The position numbers and the translations under genes were made by a program. A stretch of DNA of 64,000 nt from Tetrahymena elliotti 4EA (Eukaryota > Ciliophora > Oligohymenophorea > Hymenostomatida > Tetrahymenidae): contig JH720337.1 in NCBI GenBank assembly GCA_000231825.2, positions 541,122 to 605,121 of the forward strand, in the 5' to 3' direction. Positions 49,801-61,847 of this stretch are shown here, one piece after another; within the stretch, counting starts at the first letter, position 1, and every line of letters begins with the position of its first letter. The notes under the pieces are model-generated. The model searched no databases. It had not been told where the DNA came from and was given only the letters and a program-made list of their open reading frames with translations.

Positions 49801-52800
49801 TCATTACTAGTTTATAATTACGATTCTCTTTTTTTTCATGGCATTCTTTTTGAGCTTAGCTAATTATTGATAACTTTTTTTATTTTAAATAATGATTAAA
49901 ATGATATTTTTTGAGATCAAGTTTAGTTAGTTAAAAATAAAATAAAAAGAATATTACTATTGTATTTGGAAGGTAAATACTATTAAGCTATTGCAGTCGT
50001 TAAGTATTTCAGACATTTTTATATCATTTTTATCTTGATTTGACCTACTTTAAATTTTATAAAAAATTAACTTATCTTCCATTAAAAATTAACTACCCAT
50101 ATAGTTTTAAATCTAATTCTAACAAGCTAGTGCATTTTGATAAAGCCTATTGAAGAAGCAAGCAACTATATCTATTAAAATCAGTAAAGCTAAATATTTA
50201 TAAATTATTTATTTTATTTATTTGCAAAAACTAAAATTAAATTTACTTACTGTTTTAGCTTGAGATGCAAAACTTTTAGATTAGATAAACCTGAATTGAT
50301 GCCATTGAAAATATTATTTTGGCTAATCAATGTGATTGTTTAGTATCTTAAAAAAAATTGATTTATTATTGTTTTATTGTATGATAAATTTACTGAAGGT
50401 AGCTAAACTTAAGAATTTCAATTTATTTTAATTAACTGAAAAGTTCTCCTAAATTTAAAGTTAATAGATCATTTTCTTCAACATAATGTACATTATTAGG
50501 ATCATTATTTTTTCTTTTGAAAACTCATTAATAAATAATAAATCAATAATATTTATTTACCCACTAATAGTGAAGTTGAATTGTTTTAACTCTTTTAGAT
50601 TTTATAAACCACCTTTAATTTTACTAATATCTTAGCTAGTAAATTCATTTCTAATTAATTTTTTATTGATTTAATGATAAAATTCTGTAATCGGCTAAAA
50701 AATAAGAATTTACTCTTTTATAACTAAAGTTAAAGATTTAAGTGAAGAAAGATTTTAACTGACTTCTTAAAATTTATCAAATGAGCTACTTAAAAGCTTG
50801 TTTCCGCTTATTTTAAATATTAAATATTTTCATTTTATTTAAATTGTTTTCAGTATAATACCTAGCAAACAGCAAGTTCAATTTTATGAGGTGATACTTA
50901 TTTCTTAATAATTCGAGCAAACAATTTACACCATCCAATTATACTTTATTTTAACTATGAAATTTTAGTTAAATTAAACCTTTGATTTTATTACCTTCCA
51001 ACATCAAAATGAAAGCTCTAAAGGTAACTACATTACTCAACACCTCTAAGCAAATTTTAAATGATTAAATCAGATGCTTCACTATTACTTTTATTTTACA
51101 ATTTATGTTTAATATTTATTTTCAAATATTTATAATACTTTCTTATACTAATATTTAAGTCTTCAAGCTTGATCATCTTGCCAATTTACTCGCCAATTAC
51201 ATTTGAAGATTCTTATGAGAGGGGTGCACTATGATAAAGTACATTAAAATTTGAATTCAAAATCAAAAAATTACTTTCCAATCTTAAATTCGAAATTTAA
51301 GAGATTTTCGAATGGAATTTGTATTTCCTCTTTGAATTTGCTTGAAACACTAAAGATACAGCTATTTAGAAAAAAAAATAAAAGTATAAAGCAAATGCTA
51401 TATTATATTATACTTAGGTAGGCAGATATGCAACTTATTCAAGACTTTACACTTTGATAGACTCTGTAAAAATGTATCTATTTGAGCATTAGAAATAGTT
51501 TTGGGATATCTATGTTTTAAGTTTTAAATAAATCTTTAATCTGAAAAAGAAATTATTTTAAATTATAATTACGGTAACAAATTCATCTTAATGACCTCCA
51601 GGTGTTTCAATTAGTGCATATGCTAAACTAAATAATCTGCTTAGTCAATATTTATTGGACTAATGAAAAAGAAATAGTTTTAATTAATTTTTTTATGTTG
51701 ATAAAATATTTTTTTACCCAAAATATTAAAACTGAAAAACCTTTAGTTTCTCCAATTTAGGCAAATTAAATCCAAGACTTTTAAATCCTTCAACATGATA
51801 TACAGCTTCACTACTTTATCTCAAAATAAAATATAAATTAATATTGCTAAATAAGTTAACTGTAAATACAATATGATTGATAAATCCAGATCTGTTAAAG
51901 ATTAGATTTGAGTCAACTCTTTCGATATCTCTACAAATCCTTATTGATTTATTTCATTTGGGCTATTTTTCATAAAGAATTTCATTATCAAATAAACTTT
52001 AATAATTATACAATAGGTCAAATTTCAAATATTCAAGACTCAAATATTTTAATCCTTTTAAAAGGTTTGCTGCTCCTTCTCCTTAAATATTATTTAGCCT
52101 TTTATTTAAAAAGATTTTATATTCAATTTAATAAATTTATTAAAATTACCCTCCAATACTCAAAGATAACTTCTTTAAATTCTTTAGCTAAGATAAAGCA
52201 ATTCCTAAAAAATGGCAACCTTGAGTCTTTATGTTGTTTTCACTTGAACCAAAAAAAGATTAATTTGAGTAAATAACCAAATTAAACTACCTTCCTAGTT
52301 CTAAAGTTAAATTTTCCAAAGAAGATAATTGCAAAAGGCATTATGCTAAATACTCTGCTCCTTACTCTTTGATTTATTTAAAGCTAATTTTTAAAATTAA
52401 TAAAAATTAATATTAAATTACAATACTAATAATTACTGAATCTTAAGATCTAAAGAAGTCAAGTTTTTGTTATTAGATGTAATGAAATTTGATATGTCTA
52501 TATATCCTTATTCTAAAAAATTATTTCCTCTATTTAAAAATTAAAAGATTTAACTCCTTTTTTTTTCATTTGTATTTTACGAGTTTACAGAGATTTTCAA
52601 GCCTTTTAAATTTTCAATTTTAGGTAGGCTTGCAAAAAATCTTTGTAATTGATCTAACTGCTACAAAGAATTTCTATAATTAACATTTAACTTAGTTTTC
52701 TTTTATTTTTAAAATAAATTTACCTTTCAGCTTCAATGCTCAGATATTATGCTCTTGGAAGTAAATGTCTAAAATCTTATTCTTAGGGTACATATAAATC

Positions 52801-52988
52801 CTCTAAATTTATCCTTTTACACATAAATTAAACCATATCAAAATCATTGTTAATTTAATTTACTTTCTCAAACTTATTTTCATAGTCTCTTCTATAAATC
52901 TATATTTTACACATTATTATTAAAAGTAAGATAAGCAAATGAAATATTTAGTTTACAAGATATGGGTATAAAATCCTTGCTCTTCCAT
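49801..52988 (-). CDS. Leucine-rich-repeat protein, one repeat per exon
   Basis: The likely start is ATG 52988 (MEEQGFYTHILQTKYF) and the stop is TGA 49801-49803. After a leader of about 100 residues, small exons encode LRRs: FFASLPKIENLKGLKISV, CLLQLSSLENLTLELG, GFKSLGFNLPKLEKLKVF, IGEQIGKMIKLEDLNI, GGLQNLKELKQFNFTI, DLLTLNLGELF, INSGLSNLKVLHLKL and ALSKCTSLLELDLKL. Donors again fall just after the strand in phase 2 (for example after ...ELG, ...LKL, ...ISV). The C terminus is basic (LAKLKKNAMKKKRIV), a common ending of ciliate LRR proteins of this class. Exact exon ends between repeats were not all resolved. It is a neighbour and apparent paralogue of the gene at 46547-49294. No catalytic domain is seen. 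Confidence 0.75.
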
Positions 52989-53447
52989 TAATTCTGCAAT
53001 CTATAAAAAAAATATAAAAAAAGTTAAGGTTAATCCTAATTTTAATTTGATTGAATTAGTTAGTTTAGTTACATTTTTATGCTTTTCTTTTTTGTATTTT
53101 GCTTTATAAATTTGATCTTTTGTCTTTTTTGAATTTAAATTTTAATTAATTTTTAAAGAAACCCAAAAATATTTAAATTAATATTTTATTTTAGATTTTC
53201 AAGATTATTTCCAAAATATTTTGAATTTTTCATATTTTTATTCTTCAAAAATTATACTATGAGACTAAATAAATTACTAAAATATATTCTACTAGAAAAT
53301 TTACCAGAAAGGATTAAATTTTTGAACTGTTTATAATTGAACCCGCCAAAGTATCAAAATCTCTAAAAGTGATTTGTATTTAGTAGAAATCTGTGATATA
53401 TATAGATAGTTTATAAGAATTAAATTTGTTAAATTAAAAACTATCAA
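52989..53447. other. Divergent intergenic region
   Basis: It lies between the LRR gene start (-) and the BRCT gene start (+), and presumably holds both promoters. No specific motif is recognised. Confidence 0.55.
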
Positions 53448-55996
53448 ATGCCACCAAAAAAAGGGAAAAAGCCTGCTCAAACTAAGAAGGTTGAGGAAGT
53501 TAAGCCTCGTGAGACAAGGCTAACCACAGCTACCAAACAAAGAGGGTCTAAAAGAAATAGTGTGGAGAAAATACAAACTCCAAACATTTAAAAGCAGGAA
53601 GAAATAACAGCATATATGAAAGATGATATTGTAAAAAAAGAATTAAATGGAAAAGGATTAGAAGAAGATTAAAAGTAAATGGAAAATTTTGTTTCTCCTA
53701 AGAAAGATATTCATTAAATAGGAAAGTTGCATTTTACTTCAAATTCAGTTTAAAGCAAACTCAATACTCCATCATAAAAAGTAACAACAAATGTACAAAA
53801 TAAAGTGGAATGTAAGACACTATTTACTCCATCTAAGGTTTAAAAGAAAACTTGGAAAATATGCTTAAGTGGATTTTCTAAGCAATTAAAAGAATACAAT
53901 AAGAATGCAATTAAAAATTTAAATGGAGAATATTATGAAAATTTTAATCTTGGGATTGATGTTCTCATTGCTACAAAAGCTGCAAGCCATAAAACAAAAG
54001 TATTTTAATTTTGATAATAAATTACAAGATATAAATACTTATTTATTACTAATTAAAAAAGATTTGTTATAATTCAGGAATTCCTATTTTGAATGTTTAA
54101 TGGCTCGCAGATAGTATAGCAGAAAAGGCATTTATTGATGATTATAAAAAATATTTACTTAAACCTTTTGAGGGTTGTATGCTCAATATTCTAGGTTTCA
54201 GCAAGGAGGAGTACTAGGTGATCAAATAAAGCATTATGGATAATGGTGGTGATTGTAAAAATGATTTAAATGAAGCATAGAAATAAGACGATCAACAGGC
54301 TTAAGCCATTGATATGACAGTTATAAATTCTAAAAATAATTCTACATCATATTTGAACATCATATAAAAACCTGCAGTAGATGAAAAATGGATTTATTAG
54401 TGCATAAGTAGACAAATATTTGTCTTTCCTAAACATTATATCATTAACAAAGTAATTTTTTTTAATTGCATGTGGAAAATTTTAGTGAATATTCTACACT
54501 AATAAAATATATTTCATTTCAAATCATTTTAAAATAAATAGCCTGACAATTTGAATTCTAGTTTGTGCAAAGAGGAATTATTAAGAAAGATAATATTAGA
54601 ACATGAATGTACTTAAAAAGACTTAAATTACTTTTAGAACTGCACTTTTTATATTCATACAATATAATTAGACAAATAAAAAATTTAAGTTATTAAAGAC
54701 TTGATTAATTTTGGTGGAGGCTTTTATATAAACTAAATTTTACCATGTATTACACATGTGGTGGCACCTTATCATACAAGATAAGAACTTATTGAATTCA
54801 ACTAATTTGGAAATTCTATTTTTTTAGTACATCCTGAGTTCTTATTAGAGTCTTTTGAAGTAAAGAAAAAATTGAATGAGTTAGATTATCAACCTACACT
54901 TGTTGACTAATAATATAATAGCTAATAAATATTCTCTTAGGTAATTATTTTAGTAGATAGATAAAAATTTATTTAAAATTAATTAAAAAATTAATAGGAT
55001 AAGGCTAAAAATGATACAAATGGATTTTCTTCCTCATAATAATAAGTTTTATAGGGTATTTCTGCAATAGCAAATAAAAATAGAGTTAGTTTAAATAATC
55101 CTTTAGGAAATATGTATAGTAGTTAAACAGGAAATGGAAATCTTTCAAGAATGAATAGCTTAAATTATAATGGAAATCCTTTCTAAGGAATCAATTAATC
55201 TTAAATAGCTTTAGCAAATATTCCTGAAAAGGAAGAAGTAAGTGAAAAACTTGAATAAAAAACCAGAAAATTAACTTTTAAGTAGTAAAAGCAGTTAGTA
55301 CCTATTAAGGGTAACTTATTTAAGAATTGCAGCTTTTATTTAGAAATGACACAATACAAGGATAAGTTGAAACAATATAAAACTAAAATTTTTGAGAATC
55401 AAGGAGAGATTTTAAGCTTCATTGATGATAAAGTGAAAGAAATATTTTATATATTAGATGATAAACCTTAAAGCAAAGTTATTATGGAAAAATAATATTA
55501 GAATGCTTCTTTTTATAGCTATAGATGGATTGATTTTTGCATTGAGAAAAAGCAAATTGTCAGAAACTATCAAGATCAATAATTATTTTTCCTGGCTCCT
55601 TTCCCTCATTAAATGCCTTTATAAGAATTTGTTGGTTTGAGTGTTTACTGCTCTGGCTACAATCCAAATGAGAAACTAGCTCTTAAAGAAACAATTAAAA
55701 TAATAGGTGCCCATTATGAATTTGCTTCGTAAGATTTTTTTATTTACAAAATTGTATTTTGATATTTAAAATTCGATTTTAATAAATTTTTAAAATTAAA
55801 TAGTGAAAAGAGGTGTTATCTTATTACGGATGATAAAGAGTGTAAAAAGTACAGGTATATTTAAGATTAGCAATAGCATCTATCCTAAAAAGAATATGAT
55901 CTAAAATGGGGAAAACTCATAATAGTAGGTTCATTTTGGCTTCTTGAAAGTGTTACATAAGGAAAGTTGCTTGATCCAGAACCTTATAGACTATGA
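53448..55996 (+). CDS. Multi-BRCT protein, TopBP1/Dpb11-like, about 770 aa
   Basis: It starts at ATG 53448 (MPPKKGKKPAQTKKVEEV) and stops at TGA 55994-55996. Introns at 54000-54061, 54452-54541 and 55729-55803 keep the frame; a 57-bp intron near 54939 is possible. After a basic, S/T-rich N terminus, a first BRCT runs from KICLSGFSKQLKEY through LNGEYYENF, DVLIATKAA to ILNVEWLADSI. A second runs from CMLNILGFSKEE to EKWIYQCISRQIFVF. A third runs from NCTFYIHTIQLDK, LINFGGGFY, CITHVVAPYH to FLVHPEFLLESF. Two more lie at the C terminus (NCSFYLEMTQYKD...SYRWIDFCIEKKQI and GLSVYCSGYNPNEK...IIVGSFWLLESVTQG). The conserved tryptophans of BRCT alpha-3 are visible. Tandem BRCT proteins of this layout recognise phosphorylated partners in replication initiation and DNA-damage checkpoint signalling. 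Whether it is the TopBP1 orthologue or another BRCT scaffold is not certain. Confidence 0.88.
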
Positions 55997-56600
55997 AAAA
56001 TATTGTCTATTTCTAAAATATGAATAAAAATATCAAAAATAAAAATCAAAGATTTAAGACTAAATAAAGATCTCTCAACACGTTTTACTCAAAAAGAGCT
56101 AAAATATTGAAAGAGAGAAAAAATCTTAAAATTAGTTTAAAATTAATTAAATAACTTTATTTATTACTACACTTTATATTAATTAGTTCTCAAATATTCT
56201 GTTTATATCCATTTGTATTTCAAAGCTCTATTAAGATTTCATTTTCTTTTTATCTTAAAGTCCTGCTTCACTTTTATATCTGATAAAATATTTTTCTCTT
56301 TATTTCAACTCTTAATTAATTTTCATTTTATTCTAAAAACTTCTTATTTTTCTATGCTTCTCTCATCAGAAAAATTCATCTATTTTATTTTTTGAAAATA
56401 TTTGAATTTCGAAACTAATTAATCAGAAAATAATCGCAAAAAATTTCATAGATGTAAACTAAGTATTTAATTTGCAGTCGTCATTGTTAGTAATACCACT
56501 AAAAATAAACATTCTTAGAATTGATAAAATTAATTAATAAATAATCATTGAATCTTTATCCAATTAAATTTTTGAATTAAAAGAAATTAATTACTTACTT
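55997..56600. other. Intergenic, AT-rich
   Basis: It lies between two plus-strand genes. A short F/L/S-rich open frame (56213-56395) looks random. No feature is supported. Confidence 0.5.
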
Positions 56601-57854
56601 ATGGTTGATGTTGCTTAAAACTAAGATCTCATTATTTATGAGATACAAAATGTTAAGCTTCTTGAAGTTCCTCACTAAGGAAATGTGTAGACAGTCTTTG
56701 AAAATGAAACTCTTTAAGTAGTTCAAAATTAGTAATAAGAGATCTTTATCAAAGTAGGTAATTTTAAGTATCAACTATTTTAGGAAACTCCAGTCTACCT
56801 TACTGCTTATGAAGCTCATAGAAGTTATATTTTTCCTTGCATTTAAGCTAATTATGCAGTTCTTTTCAGCAACGATGTTCCTAATTATGAAGAAATATAT
56901 GATTGCTTGGATTAAATTCTGTCAAGTATATCGAATCTAGTTTACAATCAAGGTTAAAAATAATAAAAAATAATTTCTCTTAGAAAATCTCAAATTCTTT
57001 TAAAAAATGGTCAATCTAATTTAAATCCTGGAGGAGAGGATTAATTTAAAATGTATGAAACCCCTAATAGTGATGAGATTATTAGTGATGATAATACACC
57101 ATAAGGAAATGAAGAAGTTAATAAAATAAATGGGTAAATAATAAATGATCAAAATATTTAAGAGAAATAAATGAGATTAGTCAATCAATCATAATAGATA
57201 CTTCAAAAATAAAGTAGTTAACAAGAAGAAAATAAAAAACCCCCCTAAAAAAGCAATTCTATAGCAAATATTATTGACTTTGGAGGTACTATTATTAGTA
57301 AAGGAATTAAAGTTGGTACTGATGTTGTACACACTGGTATATAAAAAACTGGAAGCTTTGTAGAGAAGTAAGTAAACAAAAATGATAATTAAATTAAAGT
57401 CAGTGACTCTACCAAAAGCGCATTAAAATTCATTAAAACATTTAGTGGAAAAATTATTGAAATTACAAGTTATGCTGCTTCCCAAATAATAAAGGCATCT
57501 ATTAAATTAAGTTCTATGGCTTTTAGTGCTATTTCAAAAAAAATAGATGAAGGTTCTGTAAAATCTTAAAATGAGAGTATTTAATATCTTAGATAAATTG
57601 CCTCTGCATCAATTTAAGCAACTTCAAATATTTTAGATAGCCTTGATCAAGCAGCAGATAAAATTGGATTATAAATAAATGAATCCATAACTTAAGTTGT
57701 TTAAAAGAAATATGGAGATGATGCAGCTGAATTAGTTAATAATGGAGTCCAAGTTGCTTTAAATGTAAACGGTGCTTATAAAAATGTAAAGAAAATATCT
57801 ATATCAAATGTAGCTGCTAAGGCTGCCAAGGAAACTATTAAGCAGGTAGTTTGA
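56601..57854 (+). CDS. Spartin/senescence-domain protein, single exon, 417 aa
   Basis: An uninterrupted frame runs from ATG 56601 (MVDVAQNQDLIIYEIQNVKL) to TGA 57852-57854. The first about 110 residues form a compact domain (EVPHQGNVQTVFENETL, KVGNFKYQLFQETPVYL), and a Q/N/K-rich linker follows. From residue about 220 the sequence reads as a senescence-associated domain of the spartin/ERD7 family: FGGTIISKGIKVGTDVVHTG, SALKFIKTFSGKIIEITSYA, then long alternating A/S/I/V/G helices ending NGAYKNVKKISISNVAAK. In animals and plants this domain associates with lipid droplets and other membranes and can transfer or remodel lipids. No MIT domain or ubiquitin-binding motif is visible, so only the family core is claimed. 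Confidence 0.82.
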
Positions 57855-58744
57855 GCACTTGAAATAAAAAACAAATTAATTATTGTAATTGACATTTAAT
57901 CTAAAATCTTTGTTTATTCTCTATATTTTTAACATATGCCAAATTAAACTTTAAACTTGCAATATCTATCTTTAAATGGCTAGTTCCTTAATAAAATACT
58001 TATAATAAGTAAATTTTTTACAATTAAGATTTTTAAATAAATAAATGATTAATCACTGCTTTTTTAACAATTATCTAAAATTAAAAAGAATTAGCTATTT
58101 CTTTTTTTGAATTAAAATTGATTTTCTTTGTCTAATGCTTTAAATACACCTAGCCAAAATTATGAAATAAAGAGTTTGTAAGAAAATAATATTTTGAAGC
58201 TTGGTTTTTATACATCTAATAAAGTTATTCAAGTTTTTATTTTATTTTAATATAATTTTAAAAAACTTTCTTTTTGTTTGATTGAGGAATATTCTTAACT
58301 TTTAACATAATCTAAAGTAGTACATGTTTTCTTTATTTAGTATTTACCTTATTTTAAATGTAATTTATTGTATTAATTAATTTTTTAAAATAATATTGAA
58401 TTCGTACAATCTGAAATACTCTGTAAATAACAAAACTTTGAAATTTTAGAACTATCTTAATTTCTTTTTTTTAATTAGGAATTTTCATGTCCAAAATCTC
58501 AATTATTCTATCTTCTGTGTATTTAATATTATTTTAATTTAACTATTTTTTCAAACTAATTTATTGTCAAAATAAATTGTTTCAAATATTTATCAATTGA
58601 TCAAATATTATTTATGTAAATAACAATAAAAAACAAAAAAATTAGAAATTTTAAAATGAACTAAAAATGATATTAAAATATATAAACTGAAAATAATTAT
58701 GTAATTTAATATAATTTTAGTACAAAATTTCTAATAATTAATAA
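57855..58744. other. Convergent intergenic region
   Basis: It lies between the 3' ends of the spartin-like gene (+) and the Q-rich gene (-). Nothing is supported. Confidence 0.5.
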
Positions 58745-60945
58745 TCAGTTGAACATGCTTTCAACTCCTTTTGCTACTCTTCTTTGCTTTTATACTCCAC
58801 CAACAGGTATAGGGGGAGGTGTATTAGTCTTAATTTAGGGATCAGGAGGCTATTAATAAGATTAAGTAAGTTATTGTTGCTAAAGTGGCTAGTTAGGATT
58901 ATATGCGATGTTCTAATGATGAGGAGGAGGGATAATATTTTGTTAGGGTTAAATGTGAGTTTGCTAATGAGATTAACTTATTTGTTGTTAAATACCATAA
59001 GCAGGTTAGTGATGCTAGGTAATTGCTGATCCTTAGTTAGTAGAAACAACAGAAGCATTTTAGGTTTAGCACTAACTTAAATTTGAAGTCTAGTTAGTTT
59101 AACTTATGTTGCTGGAAAGGACATTATGATTAGAGCCATTCATAGAGTCAAAGAAATCTTCAGCTTCAAAGTTACTCATTTATTAGTTAACATTACCTAC
59201 TGAATTAACTATGTTTGAGATATTTTGCTAATTAATAGTATTTGTTTAGTTATTAGAAATATTAGTATACTAAATAAGTTAAGCAGAAGTTTATGATTAT
59301 TGACGAGAATTTTGAGGGGTAGCATTCAATGAATGTTATTGCTAGATAGGGATTTATTGTTGTTGTTGCTGTTATTACTAAAGTTGTTACTACTATTATT
59401 AGTAATTAATTTATTAAATAGATTACTATTGCTATTACTGTTATTATTATTACTGGGCTTGCTATAACTACCATTGAGTTTAGTTAAGTTGCTATAATTG
59501 TTACTTTTGCAATTATTACACATCACTGAGTTAGAGATTAAGCTATGCAACATTTTAAGATAATTGTTCATTCTTTTCTGAGAGCAATTTATTTTAACCT
59601 TAGAGCTAATCTATCATTAAAGTCATTTATTAAATGGTTTACTTATTTTGAGATTCGCTTTCTCTTGTTACACTCAATTAATTTTTTAATTCAAGATTCT
59701 CTTTTTATAAACTACTTATCAAAGCAGTGTATTACTCTATTTCAGCTTATAAAATTTTATGCTAGTTAGAAGAGTGTTGATTATGATATTGTTGTTGTTA
59801 TTCAACTGCAGATTTTTAATGTGACAATTATGAGAATTAACTTTCTAAGCTATTGATATGATTTTGTTAAGCTTGAATAGTCTAGCTAAGTTCATTTAAT
59901 TTTTAGTGTAAAATATTCTATTGCTCAATAGCATCAGATTAGTTGTTTTGGTTTTATAAGTTGTATATTATTCTATCAAGCTCCTCAATTTTAGCTTTGT
60001 TTTAAGAATTGACTAATTCTTGATGTTATTTATACTAATCTAATTACAAAGCGAAGCTATTTTTGGCTTGATTTAAGGCATCAGCAATCAATTAATTCAA
60101 TTATTCACTGCTGATCTGAGATGAGCTATCTACATTTTAATGGAAATTTTAAACCTAATTTCCTTATTAGAATGTATTCTATTATAACTAACTTGAATTA
60201 TCAATTTAATATTAGTTTTAGCTTTATAAATTCTATTAAACAAAAGGTTAAATATTTTATTATATCTGCTATTAAGGGTATAAAGTCTAGTTATTAGATT
60301 ATTAGACTTAAACTTATGTTTATTAAACTTAATTATTTAATTATTGTTATATAGGTATCTATTATGTCTAAACTGGTTGCTATTGAACTTAAATGGATGC
60401 TTATTATACTTAAACTGGAGATTACTATACCTAAACAGGTGGTTATTGAACTAATTATTGTTGAATTTATGCGGCCTATTAATCAGTTCTAACAGGAGCT
60501 TAAGGTAATTAACTCTTTTGATTTTATCTATTAGGAGGAGGTGGAGGAGCATGGAAAGTGTGATGAGCATTTGGATTGTTAATAGTCTTTTAGGGTGAAT
60601 TTTTAATTTATTATTACTATTCAATTACATTAGAATTTTAAGAAGGAGCATTATGTTATCTTAACTAATGAACATCATCATGATCATGAGAAACTTATTC
60701 ATGATAAACCTAATCATGCTAATTGTCTTAATGGTCAACCAATCTTTATAAATGTTATTCCTATTAAATTATTTAAATTAAAATTTAGAAAAAACATAAA
60801 TAAAATATTTATTTTTATAATCTAAACTATGAATATTATTGAGAAATAAATTAAGAAAGTAGATCTTAAATAAATTTTATTTCATATCAAAAAGTATTTG
60901 ATTGGCATATGATAATATCTAAATTATTAATCTGCTAATTTCCAT
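58745..60945 (-). CDS. Polyglutamine-rich coiled-coil protein, about 720 aa
   Basis: The stop TGA is at 58745-58747 (VAKGVESMFN). The frame stays free of TGA back to about 60760, and a 35-bp GT-AG intron (60761-60795) links it to ATG 60945 with total length divisible by three; this first exon is uncertain. The N-terminal half contains PPPPP and a tandem V-Q repeat (SPVQVQQA-like, about 60345-60450). A helical, Q-rich coiled coil (NKAKIEELDRIIYNLQNQ, LQKENLELKNQLSVTRE) is followed by a near-pure polyQ region (about 59320-59530). The C-terminal region has FEAEDFFDSMNGS and a P/Q-rich end (TNTPPPIPVGG). Glutamine is encoded by mixed CAA, TAA and TAG. Another frame across the polyQ region reads N/S-rich, but only the Q frame extends over 2 kb. 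It is prion-like in composition. No enzymatic domain is visible. Confidence 0.75.
59321..59530 (-). repeat. Polyglutamine tract in the Q-rich gene
   Basis: Dozens of Q codons occur here, interrupted by few other residues (N, L, I, Y, W). CAA, TAA and TAG are intermixed, which breaks up pure trinucleotide runs. Confidence 0.85.
60345..60450 (-). repeat. In-frame tandem V-Q-rich repeat
   Basis: Successive units of about 8 residues read like PPVQVQQ, SPVQVQQ, ASIQVQQ, QPVQTQQ and IPIQQQ. The DNA units are diverged but recognisable. Confidence 0.75.
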
Positions 60946-61070
60946 GATAATTTTTATTTTCTCACTAAAATTCAATTAATTTTTAAATTGTAAAAGCTAT
61001 TGGCATATGTTTCTTTTAGTTTAAAATTTTTATTTTAAAATATTTATTCTATTAAATGAAATAATAATTT

Positions 61071-61847
61071 TCATAATTCTATTACTACTAAATTTGATTA
61101 AACGACTTCTTTGACTACAGAGGGTTGAACTACTTAAACAGGAGGAGCTTGTATAGTAGAAGTTGGATTCTCTACTTAGATATTTTCAGCAGGAGGAAGT
61201 ACTACATTTTGAGTGGGTACCTCAACTGGAGGAATTAGAGAGGGGGTATTCAATTATTGATTTTGAGGTTGACTAATTGCTGTATTAGGATTTACATATC
61301 TAGACTTTCCTCCTATTCTATTACCAGGAGCATTATTTTAAGTAGGAACAACTCTCTAAAAGGGATTAACCGAAAAGGGATTTTAAGCCACTTAAGGTGG
61401 GGCATTTTTTAATTCCTATGAATTTGAATTATCTTCAGCAGGAAGCTAAGAAGATGCAAGATTACTTGCATTATCTATTCTTGTAATTTATTGAGGAGCC
61501 TAAATAGAATTATTTGATATATCACTTGAATTCAATTTTTGCTAAAAGAATGTGTCATTGTAATCAGTAGCTTTCAAATCTATAAATTCCTTAAGATCTA
61601 TTTTTTTAAGAAGTAAAACAGTTCTAACTTTAGCATTACGTGCTCCTTTTATTCTCATCTTTAAAAAGATAATCTTTTCTGTATATTTTTTATTATGCTC
61701 ATTCTAATCAAAGTATTAGTAAACAGCCTCTTCAATATCGGAAGCAGTTTAAGCAATCAGATCATCGGGGAAATCTGAACTAGACTCTTTCAAAGCTTCA
61801 TAAATCTGCTTTTGTTGTTATTCTCTACCTCTAGTCTTGGTGCTCAT
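61071..61847 (-). CDS. TFIIS central-domain protein, 258 aa
   Basis: A single frame runs from ATG 61847 (MSTKTRGREQQQKQIYEAL) to TGA 61071-61073. Residues about 12-100 match the TFIIS central (M) domain: IYEALKESSSDFPDDLIAQT, DIEEAVYQYFDQNEHNKKY, EKIIFLKMRIKGARNAKVR, LLLKKIDLKEFIDL. That three-helix domain binds RNA polymerase II near its jaw and funnel. After it the protein is disordered and P/Q/N-rich. The N-terminal LW domain and the C-terminal zinc ribbon with the catalytic DE hairpin are absent, so it should not stimulate transcript cleavage by itself. It is more like Bye1/PHF3-type proteins in using the M domain only for polymerase binding. It lies 125 bp upstream of the Q-rich gene on the same strand. 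Confidence 0.88.

Noticed and set aside
51908..52276. 122-codon plus-strand open frame
   Set aside because: It is antisense to LRR exons of the minus-strand gene, its composition is random I/L/F/Y, and it shows no homology-like motif.
59326..59571. Minus-strand frame reading as an N/S-rich protein
   Set aside because: It is the alternate frame of the polyQ region. The Q frame is open for over 2 kb with the ciliate code and continues into non-repetitive coding sequence on both sides.
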